Of a DNA stretch of 64,000 bases, positions 8,572-17,163 are shown piece after piece (within the stretch, counting starts at the first letter, position 1; every line of letters begins with the position of its first letter). The position numbers and the translations under genes are program-made. The notes beneath the pieces are model-generated. The model did no database searches. It saw nothing but the letters and a program-made list of their open reading frames with translations, and was not told the DNA's origin. The DNA comes from Salinibacter sp. 10B (lineage in GTDB: Bacteria; Bacteroidota; Rhodothermia; Rhodothermales; Salinibacteraceae): assembly GCF_002954405.1 (NCBI RefSeq), contig NZ_MQWC01000004.1, positions 384,318 to 448,317 on the forward strand, given 5' to 3'.

Positions 8572-11500
8572 ATGACTTCTACGCGTTCGGATATCGTTCC
8601 TCGGATGACTGTGTGGGGCCTTGTGATGGCGAGCCTTCTTGCGCCCTTCACGGCGTTTGCTCAGGAAACCGCGCCTTCTGCCCAAAGAGAATTTGCATCG
8701 GCGGTGGAGCTCTACAACCAACGGCTCTATGCCGAGGCCATGACGGCGTTCGACGCCTACCGGGCAGCCTACCCTACCCATTCGCAGGCCGGCCAGGCCC
8801 TCTACCTGGAGGCCAAGGCGGCGCTCGCGCAGAACCGCGACCAGGAGGCCATTCGGCTCTTCAAGCGATTCCAGCGTACGCGCCCCTCCCATCCGCGAGC
8901 AGCGGAGGCCCAATTGAGCCTCGCACAGTACTTCCTTGATGAAGGAGACACCGACGCCGCTCGAAGCCAGCTTCAATCTATCATCGACGACCCCGCCACG
9001 CCCGCCCAGGCGGCTCGCGCCTTGTACCTCTTCGGGAAAACCGAACGCGAGCGCGGCAGTCTCGACCGGGCCCTGCGCTATTTTCAACAGGTAAAGCGCG
9101 ACTACCCCGACACAGACGTGGCGCCCGCTGCCTTTTATGCTCTCGGTGCCACGCAGGTGCGCCTCGAACGCTACGACGCAGCGGCCGCCTCGTTCGAAGA
9201 GTTGGGACGGCAGTTCCCGACCTCTCCTTTTGCACGCAACCTTGGAACCGCCCTCGCCGAGGTGTACTACCGTCTTGAACAGTACGAGCAGGCCGCCACT
9301 GAGCTTCGCGGACGTCTCGACCAACTGCAAGGCTCGCAGCGGGCCCGTGCCCTGTTCCTCCTCGCCGAAGCCTCAAACCACCTGCGCAACGGCGAAGATG
9401 CGGTCGTGCACTACCGTCAGGTGATCGACGAATACCCGAACACGCCGTATGCGGGGCCGGCCACGTACGGTCTGGCCTGGCACTACTTTCGGGCGAAGGA
9501 ACATCAACAGGCGGCCGAGACCTTTTCGCGGGTTCGACGTGAGGCTGCATCTCCCCTCTCGGAAAAGGCCACCTACTACGAGGCCGTAAGCCGGGCGTTG
9601 GCCGGCGCGACAGATCGAGCGGTGGAGCTCTACCAAACCACCGCCGAGCAGCAGCCTGAGAGCCGTCTTGCCGCAGAGGCCTTGTTCGAGGCCGGTCTGC
9701 TCCGCTACCAACAAGAGCAGTATGGCTCGGCAGCAGCCTTTCTCCGTGCCCTCGTGCGCGACCATCCCGAGGCCGAACGGGTCGGCGATGCGTACTACTG
9801 GCTCGGCAACGCGTACCTCGTGGACGAGAGCCTAGACCGCGCGCTTCAGGCGTACAACCAGGCCGCCAAACGCGATTCCGCTCCCGACTCCCTGCTTGTC
9901 GAAGTCCGCTTCCAAAAGGCCTGGGCCCAGTATGAGAAGGATCGATTTGCGGACGCGGCTCCGGATTTTCTTGCATTGGCCGATGCTCACGCGAATACCC
10001 CCCGCGGCCGGGAGGCTCTCTTTTGGGGAGCCGACTGCCACTATCAGCAAAACAACTATGGTCGGGCCCGCACCCTCTTTCAGCGGTACTTGGAGGAAAA
10101 TCCAACCGGCGATCACGCCGTGGCCGCCCAATACGCTCTGGCCTGGACGTACTTCAAACAGAATCGCTTTCAGCCCGCAGCGCGCTTCTTTCAACAGTTC
10201 CTGAATGCCTTCGACGACCAACAGACGGACATTCCCTACGCTCAGGACGCTCGTCTACGCCTCGCCGATAGCTATTTGGCCATGAAGCAGTACGAGAATG
10301 CCCTTGAAGTCTATCGGCGGGTCGGCGGCCAGGGGGCCGATTACGCGCTCTACCAGGCGGGGGAGGCACTCAACTATGCAGGTCGACGCGAGGAGGCCCT
10401 CCGCACACTTCGCCGCTTTGTGGAGCGCTATCCAGATAGTCGCTGGCACCCGGAGGTCCTCTACCGAATCGGGGCCGTACACTTTCAACTACAAGAGTAC
10501 GAAGCGGCTGTGGAAGCGTATCAGCGCTTCCTGGACACGTATGCGGATCATCGTCTCTCCCCAGAGGCCCAATACGGCATTGGGGACAGTCACTACAATG
10601 CTGGCGAGATGGAGCAGGCCGTACAGGCCTACCGGACCGTACTCGAAGAATACCCCGAAAGCCCAACCGCCAACGAGGCCGCCTCAAGCCTTTTCTTTGC
10701 TCTTAGCGCAGCGGGGCAAAGCGATCGTGCCGACGAGCTGATCGCGTCGATTGCCAAGCAGAACCCGAACGCAAACCTTGAAGACCGGCTTCGCTTCCAG
10801 CGTGCAAAAGCGGCCTACCAGAGCGGCGATTCTGAGCAGGCCCTCCGCCTTTTCCAGGAGTTTGTGCGCACCTCGTCCACAACCGCTCTCCTGCCCGAAA
10901 CCTACTACTACCTCGGCCTTCTATACGCCAACGACGACGCAACGACTGAGGCCAAAAACTACCTACAACAGCTCGTCAACCAGTACCCCGATAGCGATGT
11001 CCTGCCAGAGGGGGCCCTTCGGCTCGGAGATCTCTACATGGACGAGGATGCCTATACGAAAGCCATGGACGCCTACAAGGCAGCCGCTGAAAGCGACGCC
11101 ATCAATGACGAGCTTCGCGCCCAGGCCCGGTACGGGCAAAGCACAGCCCTGCTAAACCTCGACCGCAACGATGAGGCGAAAACCATTCTAAACCGGATTC
11201 TGGACGAGGCGCAAGGAGGCCCGCTGCAAGCCTCGGCGCGGCTTGGGCTCGCCCGAATCTACGAGGACGAGGGACAGTCCGGAAACGCCCTTGGACTCTA
11301 CCGGCGCGTCGTAGAAGACTCCGACAGTGAAACCGGGGCTGAGGCCCTATTCCGACTCGGGAAACTGCTCCGCGAGCAGGGCAATCGGCAGGACGCGATC
11401 CAGGAGCTCGACCGTATGTCCGCTCTCTTTGCTGGATACCCTGAATGGGTGGCCAAGTCCCTTCTCGAACAAGCCCGAGCCTATCAGGAAATGGGTCAAA

Positions 11501-11595
11501 CCGGCCAGGCCGCTCAGCTTTACGATCAGGTTGTAAACTCGTACCCGGGCACGCCCTTCGCCCAAACCGCGAAGGAGGAGCGCCAGTCCCTCTAG
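8572..11595 (+). CDS. Exported tetratricopeptide-repeat protein (BamD/YbgF-like TPRs)
   Basis: This 1007-residue protein begins with a signal peptide ending near ALLAPFTAFA-QE and then consists almost entirely of TPR units. The recurring pattern is YPxSxxAxEAxYxLGxxxxxxxxYxxAxxxFxxFLxxYP, as found in periplasmic BamD, YbgF/CpoB and gliding/secretion scaffold proteins. There are roughly 25 repeats. ATG 8572 is chosen; another ATG at 8605 also leaves an intact signal peptide, and an upstream GTG at 8530 is less likely. It heads a plus-strand run with an outer-membrane barrel (45 bp downstream), HU, HU-SPOR, ExbB and ExbD genes. A role as a large periplasmic scaffold is likely; its partners are unknown. 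Confidence 0.85.
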   Translation: MTSTRSDIVPRMTVWGLVMASLLAPFTAFAQETAPSAQREFASAVELYNQRLYAEAMTAFDAYRAAYPTHSQAGQALYLEAKAALAQNRDQEAIRLFKRFQRTRPSHPRAAEAQLSLAQYFLDEGDTDAARSQLQSIIDDPATPAQAARALYLFGKTERERGSLDRALRYFQQVKRDYPDTDVAPAAFYALGATQVRLERYDAAAASFEELGRQFPTSPFARNLGTALAEVYYRLEQYEQAATELRGRLDQLQGSQRARALFLLAEASNHLRNGEDAVVHYRQVIDEYPNTPYAGPATYGLAWHYFRAKEHQQAAETFSRVRREAASPLSEKATYYEAVSRALAGATDRAVELYQTTAEQQPESRLAAEALFEAGLLRYQQEQYGSAAAFLRALVRDHPEAERVGDAYYWLGNAYLVDESLDRALQAYNQAAKRDSAPDSLLVEVRFQKAWAQYEKDRFADAAPDFLALADAHANTPRGREALFWGADCHYQQNNYGRARTLFQRYLEENPTGDHAVAAQYALAWTYFKQNRFQPAARFFQQFLNAFDDQQTDIPYAQDARLRLADSYLAMKQYENALEVYRRVGGQGADYALYQAGEALNYAGRREEALRTLRRFVERYPDSRWHPEVLYRIGAVHFQLQEYEAAVEAYQRFLDTYADHRLSPEAQYGIGDSHYNAGEMEQAVQAYRTVLEEYPESPTANEAASSLFFALSAAGQSDRADELIASIAKQNPNANLEDRLRFQRAKAAYQSGDSEQALRLFQEFVRTSSTTALLPETYYYLGLLYANDDATTEAKNYLQQLVNQYPDSDVLPEGALRLGDLYMDEDAYTKAMDAYKAAAESDAINDELRAQARYGQSTALLNLDRNDEAKTILNRILDEAQGGPLQASARLGLARIYEDEGQSGNALGLYRRVVEDSDSETGAEALFRLGKLLREQGNRQDAIQELDRMSALFAGYPEWVAKSLLEQARAYQEMGQTGQAAQLYDQVVNSYPGTPFAQTAKEERQSL

Positions 11596-11640
11596 CGCTT
11601 GCGATGCCCCCATCGCTGCTTTTCCGAATCGACTCCACCC

Positions 11641-13419
11641 ATGCGCTTCCCCGTGATCGCCGCTCTTGTCCGTATCTCCGCCCGTTCCACGTGCCGCCTT
11701 TTCGCTGTCTTCATTTTGGTGTGCGTTTTGCCCTACAACAGCGTCGCCCAGGAGCAAGGCGACGCCCCCGAGCAGCAGTTGCCTGAGATTGCTCCGCAGG
11801 AGATCGAAATCCGGGGGGAACTTCAGTTGTCGTTTCCGTCCCTGAAACGCCAGCCGCTCCGGGGCTTTGCCTCGCCACCGACCATCCCCTCAGTTCCAGA
11901 CGGACGGATGCCGTACGTTGAGCCCTACAAGCAGGCCTTGGAAGATCTGCCGGAAAGTTTGCCGGCGCCGGACGCTGCGTCTCAGACGGTGAGTACCCCA
12001 GCCGACCCTCAGGAGGGGTTTGTGGAGATGGGCGGCGGGCGGTACCTTTCTCGATTTGCTCGGGGTCGCCTCTCCTTTCCCTTCACAGCACAACAAACGC
12101 TCTCCGTTCGCGCCGACTATTCGGGTCTGGACGGCTTCTCGCCATTTCCGGGCTCAGACGTGTCCACTCCCTCCGACGTCTTTGATGGAGCCCTCTTGTT
12201 CGAGAGCCGCCACGACGCTCTGGCAGTCACGGCAGACGTCCACGCACAGGCCCAGCGCTATACCCTCTACGGCCTCCCACCCGTCGGGCAAGATACCGCC
12301 GCGATTGCCCCCGATCGGTCGGGGTACACGACGGGCTCTGCCCTCCGACTTCGCACGTTCGGATCGATCACGTCGTCGGTAGAGGTCTCCTTCGATCGTA
12401 CACAGTATACCAGCCAGTTGGCCCCTCGTCCGGATGCTCCATCGGACGCGTACCACGAACACCGGCTCGCCTTCGACGGGTCACTCACGGTCCCCATCGG
12501 GCGCATGGCTACGACCCTGGATGCGCTCGCCCACCGTGCCTCGTATGGCGGCGACGTGCCCAACCATACGGGGTATCGGGTCGGCAGCGGTCTTTCCCTT
12601 CAGTTGGCAGACTCCGATGCTCTCTCGGCCACCCTGGGAGGACGATTCCTTGGGTTTGAGGCTCCCGCGACTCCACGCCAGCGCACCGACAACACGGCGT
12701 CCGCTGCCTTCATCGCCCCGGCGGGGCGGGTGGAGCTCTCGTTGGCCCCTGGGGTCACCCTCTTTGCCGAAAATGCTCCGTCGGTCACGTCGGACGGCCT
12801 CGCCGATCTTTATCGTCGGAATCCGTACGCCGAGCACGCCCCCTCCGTTCGCCCCACCCTCTACACCACAAAGGCCGAGTCCGGCGTACTTCTCTCTCTC
12901 GGCCCGCTTCGCATCCAGCCCACAGCGGGATACCGGTATGCCCCAAGCTACCAGTACACCCAAAACCCCTCCTCCTTTGTCCCCAACGTCCCTCTGCTCG
13001 TTCAACACGCCTCTGCCCGAATCATTCACGGAGGCGGCCAGATCGCCCTCCAGGGCCTCACCGGGGTGGAAGCATCGGTAGATGTCTCCGTTCGAGACGG
13101 TGAGCTAGTTGGAGATAATGCCCCTATCCCTTACTTTTCCCCACTGGTCACCGATGCGATGCTCTCGGTCTCCTTTGCGGATCAACGCGGTTTACTCCAA
13201 ACGACGGGCACGATCGAAAGTCCGCGTCCGACGACGCCCTCCGGCGATACCGAAGTGGGCACCTACATACACTTCGACCTCGAAGGCTCTTACGCCGTAT
13301 CCTCCCTCCTTGACATTGTCGTCCGGGCAAAGAACCTCGGCCCTGAGGCCCCAAAGAAATGGGCCCGGTATGCCCGTCCCCCTGCAATGATCATGGGTGG
13401 GGTTCGAATTCATTGGTAG
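11641..13419 (+). CDS. Outer-membrane beta-barrel protein (TonB-receptor-like)
   Basis: This 592-residue protein has a signal peptide cleaved near NSVAQEQG (residues about 35-38). A Pro/Gln/Glu-rich leader follows, and then alternating hydrophobic/polar beta-strand sequence to the end. It finishes with IMGGVRIHW; a terminal aromatic residue is typical of outer-membrane barrels. No clear plug domain or TonB box is visible, so it is shorter than a full TonB-dependent receptor. It follows the TPR gene by 45 bp and comes before the HU and ExbB/ExbD genes, suggesting it is the outer-membrane part of the same system. Cargo or function is unknown. Confidence 0.75.
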   Translation: MRFPVIAALVRISARSTCRLFAVFILVCVLPYNSVAQEQGDAPEQQLPEIAPQEIEIRGELQLSFPSLKRQPLRGFASPPTIPSVPDGRMPYVEPYKQALEDLPESLPAPDAASQTVSTPADPQEGFVEMGGGRYLSRFARGRLSFPFTAQQTLSVRADYSGLDGFSPFPGSDVSTPSDVFDGALLFESRHDALAVTADVHAQAQRYTLYGLPPVGQDTAAIAPDRSGYTTGSALRLRTFGSITSSVEVSFDRTQYTSQLAPRPDAPSDAYHEHRLAFDGSLTVPIGRMATTLDALAHRASYGGDVPNHTGYRVGSGLSLQLADSDALSATLGGRFLGFEAPATPRQRTDNTASAAFIAPAGRVELSLAPGVTLFAENAPSVTSDGLADLYRRNPYAEHAPSVRPTLYTTKAESGVLLSLGPLRIQPTAGYRYAPSYQYTQNPSSFVPNVPLLVQHASARIIHGGGQIALQGLTGVEASVDVSVRDGELVGDNAPIPYFSPLVTDAMLSVSFADQRGLLQTTGTIESPRPTTPSGDTEVGTYIHFDLEGSYAVSSLLDIVVRAKNLGPEAPKKWARYARPPAMIMGGVRIHW

Positions 13420-13470
13420 TGAGACGTTCTGTGCCGCTGCACCTTCAACTCTGCCCCTTGCAATCGGACG

Positions 13471-13498
13471 ATACGAAACGGATTTTCGCTTTTCGTAT
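13471..13498. promoter_or_regulatory. Inverted repeat upstream of mini-HU gene
   Basis: ATACGAAA (13471-13478) and TTTCGTAT (13491-13498) form a perfect 8-bp inverted repeat with 12 bases between, in the 131-bp gap between the barrel gene and the HU gene. It could be an operator, or a hairpin modulating readthrough. No T-run follows, so a classical terminator is unlikely. Confidence 0.4.
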
Positions 13499-13550
13499 AT
13501 CCTGACCCCCCTGTTCGCTCGTCCTTTTCGCTGTCCTCCCATTTGCTGCC

Positions 13551-13757
13551 ATGAGCACGCCCTCCGCCGAAGACATCATCAAGGCATTTGTTCGCGTTAC
13601 GCGCAAGAAACTCGAAAATGGAGAGACCGTGCAGGTCCCCGGCTTCGGCACCTTCTCTGTGGAGCACCGTCCTAGTGAACAGAAAGAAGGCCCGGACGGT
13701 GACAGCTACATGAAACCCCCTCGGGACGTCGTCACCTTCGAGCCCGAACAGCAATGA
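13551..13757 (+). CDS. Short HU/IHF-family DNA-binding protein
   Basis: This 68-residue protein keeps the core of the HU/IHF fold. The N-terminal helix (EDIIKAFVRVTRKKLENGETV) is present, as is the invariant turn VPGFGTFSVEHR at 29-40. MKPPRDVVTFEP at the C-terminus corresponds to the post-arm strand. Canonical HU is about 90 residues: here the first helix pair is shortened and the DNA-binding arm is reduced to a Glu/Lys/Gly/Asp-rich loop (41-53). It is probably a divergent nucleoid-associated protein, perhaps unable to bend DNA strongly. It lies 30 bp upstream of a second, membrane-tethered HU-like protein. Confidence 0.85.
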   Translation: MSTPSAEDIIKAFVRVTRKKLENGETVQVPGFGTFSVEHRPSEQKEGPDGDSYMKPPRDVVTFEPEQQ

Positions 13758-13787
13758 CCTTTTTTTCTCGTTGGCCTCTCTACCGCT

Positions 13788-15335
13788 ATGTCTGCCCCGA
13801 TTCATTCTCTGCTCGCCGACGAACTGGACCTCCCCGACGCGAAGGCAAAAAAACTGCTCGGGGCCATGCTCCGTGAGGTACGCAAGCGGGCTCGTCAGGG
13901 GGTACGCCTGCCCGACTTCGGAAAATTCTCGGAGGAAAATGGCACCTTGGTCTTTGAGCCCAGCGAGTCACTGGCTCGTGCTGTGAACCATCGGTTTGAG
14001 GGGCTGGACACAGAGGACCTTGGGAGCGCCCCCGACACATCAGCGGAAACGAACACAGACGACTCGGACGGCGGGCCCGATACCATTACGCTCGGCTACC
14101 AGGAAAGCAGCAACTGGAGCCCGATTGATGGCGAGGACGACGAAGAAGAAACGGAACAAACGAGCGACGAGCCAGACACGGCAGAATTCGAGGTCCCGTC
14201 GGCGGAAGAAGCGGCAGACACCGAGGAGCTTCAGACCTCTTCTACGGAGCCCTCTGACGCACCGACCGACCCGCCCTCCGATTCCTCTTCAGACGTTTCT
14301 TCTACCGAGGAGGGAGGGGCCCGTACAGAAACGGAAGAACTGTACCCACTTGTCGAGGACATGCCGAGCGGCCCCGACGAAGAAGACGCCTCGTCGGCCT
14401 CTGCCTCTTCGGCCCCTTCGGACGAGGAGTACGACGAAGAGCGCGATTCCCTCTCCGGCATCTGGGGATCCGAGGAAGAACAGTCCGAAACGGAGGCGCC
14501 CCCCTCCTCCCCATTCGAGGAGGAGCCTGAGCCCGCGTCTGCGTCGGACGAGGATGTCGATCCATTCTCTGGTTCAGATACATCGGAAGACGCTCCTGCG
14601 ACGAAGCCCGTCGACCAGTCCCCTCCCACCTCCGATTCCGATCCAGAACCTGCCCTGGACCCCGAACCCACCCCGGATGCCCCCGAAGAACCTCAACCGG
14701 CTCCGCCGGCATCGGAAGACCCACCAGAAGATACGGAAACAACCTCTACCACCCTCCGGGTCCTTACCTCCCTGCTGATCCTACTGCTGGTGGGGGGAGG
14801 GGCGTGGTACATCCTCGGCCAGCAGGGCATGGTTCCCGGCCCCGGAACCACGTTTGCCCAACTGGAATCCCGCCTGCAGGGCACGACGGCCCAACCCAAT
14901 GCGTCATCCTCAACCGGCCCGACCACCTCGTCTTCTGGGGAGACGCCCGAAACGTCGGCCTCTGAGGAAGCAGAAACGACCTCTAGCACAGACAATGCAG
15001 AATCGACTGCGTCCTCCGCATCGTCGGATTCCCCCTCCGACGAGACGACCGCAACGACCGACTCGTCTCCGCGCCTCGATCCGACAGCAGGCGGCTGGAC
15101 GATCATCGTTGCGTCTCGCACCCAGCAAGCTCCCGCCCGCACCCTTGCCTCCGACTTTCGCCAACGTTTTGCCGATCAGCAGACGCCGGTCGGCGTCCTT
15201 TCCGGAAACGTCGAGAACACGACTCGGTACCGTGTGGGCGTCGGGCAATTTGACTCTCGAGAGGCTGCCCAACAATTTCTCGACCAGCACGGCTCGAAAC
15301 TGCCGGACGGCGCTTGGCCTCTGCGTCTACAGTAA
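13788..15335 (+). CDS. HU-like domain, acidic linker, transmembrane segment and SPOR domain protein
   Basis: This 515-residue protein joins four parts. Residues 1-70 resemble the HU domain found in Bacteroidota SPOR proteins (helix pair, then VRLPDFGKFSEENGTLVFEP). Residues about 75-320 are an extremely acidic, Ser/Thr/Pro/Glu/Asp-rich disordered linker. Residues about 325-343 are one transmembrane helix. After a Ser/Thr-rich spacer, residues about 435-514 form a SPOR domain (GGWTIIVASR ... YRVGVGQFDSREAAQQFLDQH), a fold that binds glycan strands of peptidoglycan lacking stem peptides. The topology would put the HU domain in the cytoplasm and the SPOR domain in the periplasm. It follows the mini-HU gene and precedes exbB by 41 bp. 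Confidence 0.85.
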   Translation: MSAPIHSLLADELDLPDAKAKKLLGAMLREVRKRARQGVRLPDFGKFSEENGTLVFEPSESLARAVNHRFEGLDTEDLGSAPDTSAETNTDDSDGGPDTITLGYQESSNWSPIDGEDDEEETEQTSDEPDTAEFEVPSAEEAADTEELQTSSTEPSDAPTDPPSDSSSDVSSTEEGGARTETEELYPLVEDMPSGPDEEDASSASASSAPSDEEYDEERDSLSGIWGSEEEQSETEAPPSSPFEEEPEPASASDEDVDPFSGSDTSEDAPATKPVDQSPPTSDSDPEPALDPEPTPDAPEEPQPAPPASEDPPEDTETTSTTLRVLTSLLILLLVGGGAWYILGQQGMVPGPGTTFAQLESRLQGTTAQPNASSSTGPTTSSSGETPETSASEEAETTSSTDNAESTASSASSDSPSDETTATTDSSPRLDPTAGGWTIIVASRTQQAPARTLASDFRQRFADQQTPVGVLSGNVENTTRYRVGVGQFDSREAAQQFLDQHGSKLPDGAWPLRLQ

Positions 15336-15376
15336 CGGTCCGTTTTCCGTCATTCACTCGTTTGCCTCGTTGCTTC

Positions 15377-16090
15377 ATGGTCTTTCTTCAGCAAGTCGAT
15401 AGTGTGGCCGCGGACACGGCCCAAGCAGCCGCCGCGCAGACCTCCTCCGTCCTCGACATGCTCGTGCTTGGAGGATGGGTCATGATTCCCCTCGTCCTCC
15501 TCTCAATTCTCACGATCTACCTGCTTATCGAGCGGCTCATCACAATCCGACAGGCATCGTCCAATCCCGATGCCATTACGGATCGAGTTCGGGACTTTGT
15601 GCGCAACGGAGACGTGGAGGGGGCCATTGCCTACTGCGAAAAGAAGGATGTCCCGATCACCCGCATCCTGCAACAGGGACTCGAACGACTGGGACGTCCC
15701 ATCTCGGAGATTCAGGACGCCGTGCAGGCAGCTGGGAAGCACGAAACGTTTGAGCTCGAAAAGCGCACCAATCTCCTGGCCAGCATCGCGGGCATTGCCC
15801 CCATGCTCGGCTTTTTCGGTACTGTGCTTGGAATGATTCGGGCCTTTCAAGAAATCCAGAACCTGCAAGGAAATGTAAATCCGAGTGTGCTGGCGGGCGG
15901 GATCTGGGAGGCCCTTGTGACAACAGCTGCCGGTCTCCTCGTCGGGATCCTGGCCCTCTTCTCCTACAACTTCCTCATTGGCCGCATCCGTCGCCTGACG
16001 AACGATATGGAGCGGTCCGCTACCGACTTCATCGATCTGCTACAGGAACCGGTGTCCTCCGGCCAGCGAAAGAAGGAGGCCCTCGGATAA
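15377..16090 (+). CDS. exbB: MotA/TolQ/ExbB proton channel family protein
   Basis: This 237-residue inner-membrane protein has the ExbB/TolQ layout: TM1 at about 29-52, a cytoplasmic loop, TM2 at 135-157 with the family signature GFFGTVLGMIRAF, and TM3 at 180-203 (TTAAGLLVGILALFSYNFL). With ExbD it would form a proton-driven motor that energises a periplasmic arm protein. ATG 15377 is preferred; an upstream start overlapping the SPOR gene would add a non-hydrophobic arginine-rich leader. It sits between the HU-SPOR gene and exbD. No TonB or TolA gene is adjacent, so I cannot say whether it serves TonB-type transport or a Tol-like envelope role. Confidence 0.92.
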   Translation: MVFLQQVDSVAADTAQAAAAQTSSVLDMLVLGGWVMIPLVLLSILTIYLLIERLITIRQASSNPDAITDRVRDFVRNGDVEGAIAYCEKKDVPITRILQQGLERLGRPISEIQDAVQAAGKHETFELEKRTNLLASIAGIAPMLGFFGTVLGMIRAFQEIQNLQGNVNPSVLAGGIWEALVTTAAGLLVGILALFSYNFLIGRIRRLTNDMERSATDFIDLLQEPVSSGQRKKEALG

Positions 16091-16135
16091 CCGTCCTGGT
16101 TCTCGCGTGTCGTCTTCAGCACTTGTCTCTGCTCT

Positions 16136-16543
16136 ATGTCCCTCGACTTCTCGCCCTCCCGGGAGCCCATGACGGACATCAGCTTGGCCGGCATGACGGA
16201 CATTGTCCTGCTCCTGCTGATCTTCTTCCTGCTCACCTCGAGCTTCATCCCTCAAATGGGCATTCAGGTGACCCTCCCGGAGGTGGACACTTCCGCTCCG
16301 GTCGACGAACAATCCATCACGGTCGCCCTCACGAAGGACGGCACCTACTATGTGAACGGCACGCCCGTGGCCGGCTCTCGCCTGCTCGAGGAAATCCGCG
16401 CTGCACGCACCGCTCAGAGTACCCTCATCGTTCGTGCCGACCAGGCCGCCACGATTGAACAATTCGCTTCGGTCGCTTCTGCCGCCCGCGCGCTCAACAT
16501 GCGCATCCTCGTGGCAACCGAACGCAGCGGCCGCTCCCCGTAA
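16136..16543 (+). CDS. exbD: ExbD/TolR family biopolymer transport protein
   Basis: This 135-residue protein has a short cytoplasmic N-terminus, one transmembrane helix at about 20-38 with the proton-carrying Asp22 (GMTDIVLLLLIFFLLTS), and a periplasmic domain with the family pattern ITVALTKDGTYYVNG and LIVRADQAAT. It pairs with ExbB encoded 45 bp upstream. Only one ExbD copy is present, whereas many Bacteroidota clusters encode two. The gene is followed by a 329-bp gap with no TonB/TolA gene, which leaves the arm protein of this motor unidentified; the SPOR protein encoded just upstream is the closest candidate. Confidence 0.92.
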   Translation: MSLDFSPSREPMTDISLAGMTDIVLLLLIFFLLTSSFIPQMGIQVTLPEVDTSAPVDEQSITVALTKDGTYYVNGTPVAGSRLLEEIRAARTAQSTLIVRADQAATIEQFASVASAARALNMRILVATERSGRSP

Positions 16544-16872
16544 TCCTCTCTCTTTCTTGGGTCGGGTACAGTCTCCAAGAACGGCCTCTCCGCCGGAGAT
16601 TCTCCCCTTTTCGTCGGAAAAAGTTACCATCCCGCCCCTCTCTCTTCGTCCCGGTCCGGCGTACTTTTTTCCCCGTCTCTGTCCGCGGACCACAACTCTG
16701 AAGCGAATTAGCGTTCGAATCCCGCATCCGCCCGGAAAAACCGTCTCTTCTTGCCGTCCTCGGGGCCCCATTTGTCAAAACGGTCGCCCTATCCCTTTCC
16801 TCTGGTCCAGATTTTGCTGGGTGGAGTAGTAGTCATTCGTTCCAACGTTTCTCCGCCCTCCTGGCTGCCTTC
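16544..16872. other. Intergenic gap (329 bp)
   Basis: No credible gene is seen. The stretch is C/T-rich on the plus strand, contains a 10-base palindrome GTCCGCGGAC at 16681-16690, and ends before the small gene at 16873. It may hold that gene's promoter, but no convincing -35/-10 pair is visible. Confidence 0.5.
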
Positions 16873-17163
16873 ATGACCCGCACCGCTGTCCATCAAGCCA
16901 TTCAATTTGAAGGGTTAATTGAGGGCTGCACCGACTACCAGTGGTTGCTCACGGATGCATTGTATGAGGCAGCCTCGTCGTCGGGCGAGCCGTCCCCGCG
17001 CTGGCTCATCAAAAGCCAGGATCAGAAAGCCGAGGAATCCTCCTATCAGGTACACTACCACTTTACGGATCGCCAGTTAGGACTGCATCTGTCGGCGCCC
17101 TCCGCACCGGCACTGGCCGAAGAAATTCGCACCCGCTTCCACAACCACAAGACGAATCAGTGA
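16873..17163 (+). CDS. Small soluble protein, unknown (first of overlapping pair)
   Basis: This 96-residue protein has no signal or membrane segment and no motif I recognise. It opens with helix-like sequence, has Trp/Tyr-containing turns (CTDYQWLLTDALYEA; SPRWLIKS), then a beta-like VHYHFTDRQLGLHLSAP segment and a C-terminal helix. The mixed alpha/beta look suggests a small globular fold. Its TGA stop overlaps the GTG start of the next gene in GTGA, a sign of translational coupling, so the two products probably act together. No function is assigned. Confidence 0.6.
   Translation: MTRTAVHQAIQFEGLIEGCTDYQWLLTDALYEAASSSGEPSPRWLIKSQDQKAEESSYQVHYHFTDRQLGLHLSAPSAPALAEEIRTRFHNHKTNQ

Noticed and set aside
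8981-10105. A 374-residue minus-strand open frame inside the TPR gene
   Set aside because: Arg/Pro/Gly-rich composition and complete overlap with the clear TPR repeats show that it is a shadow.
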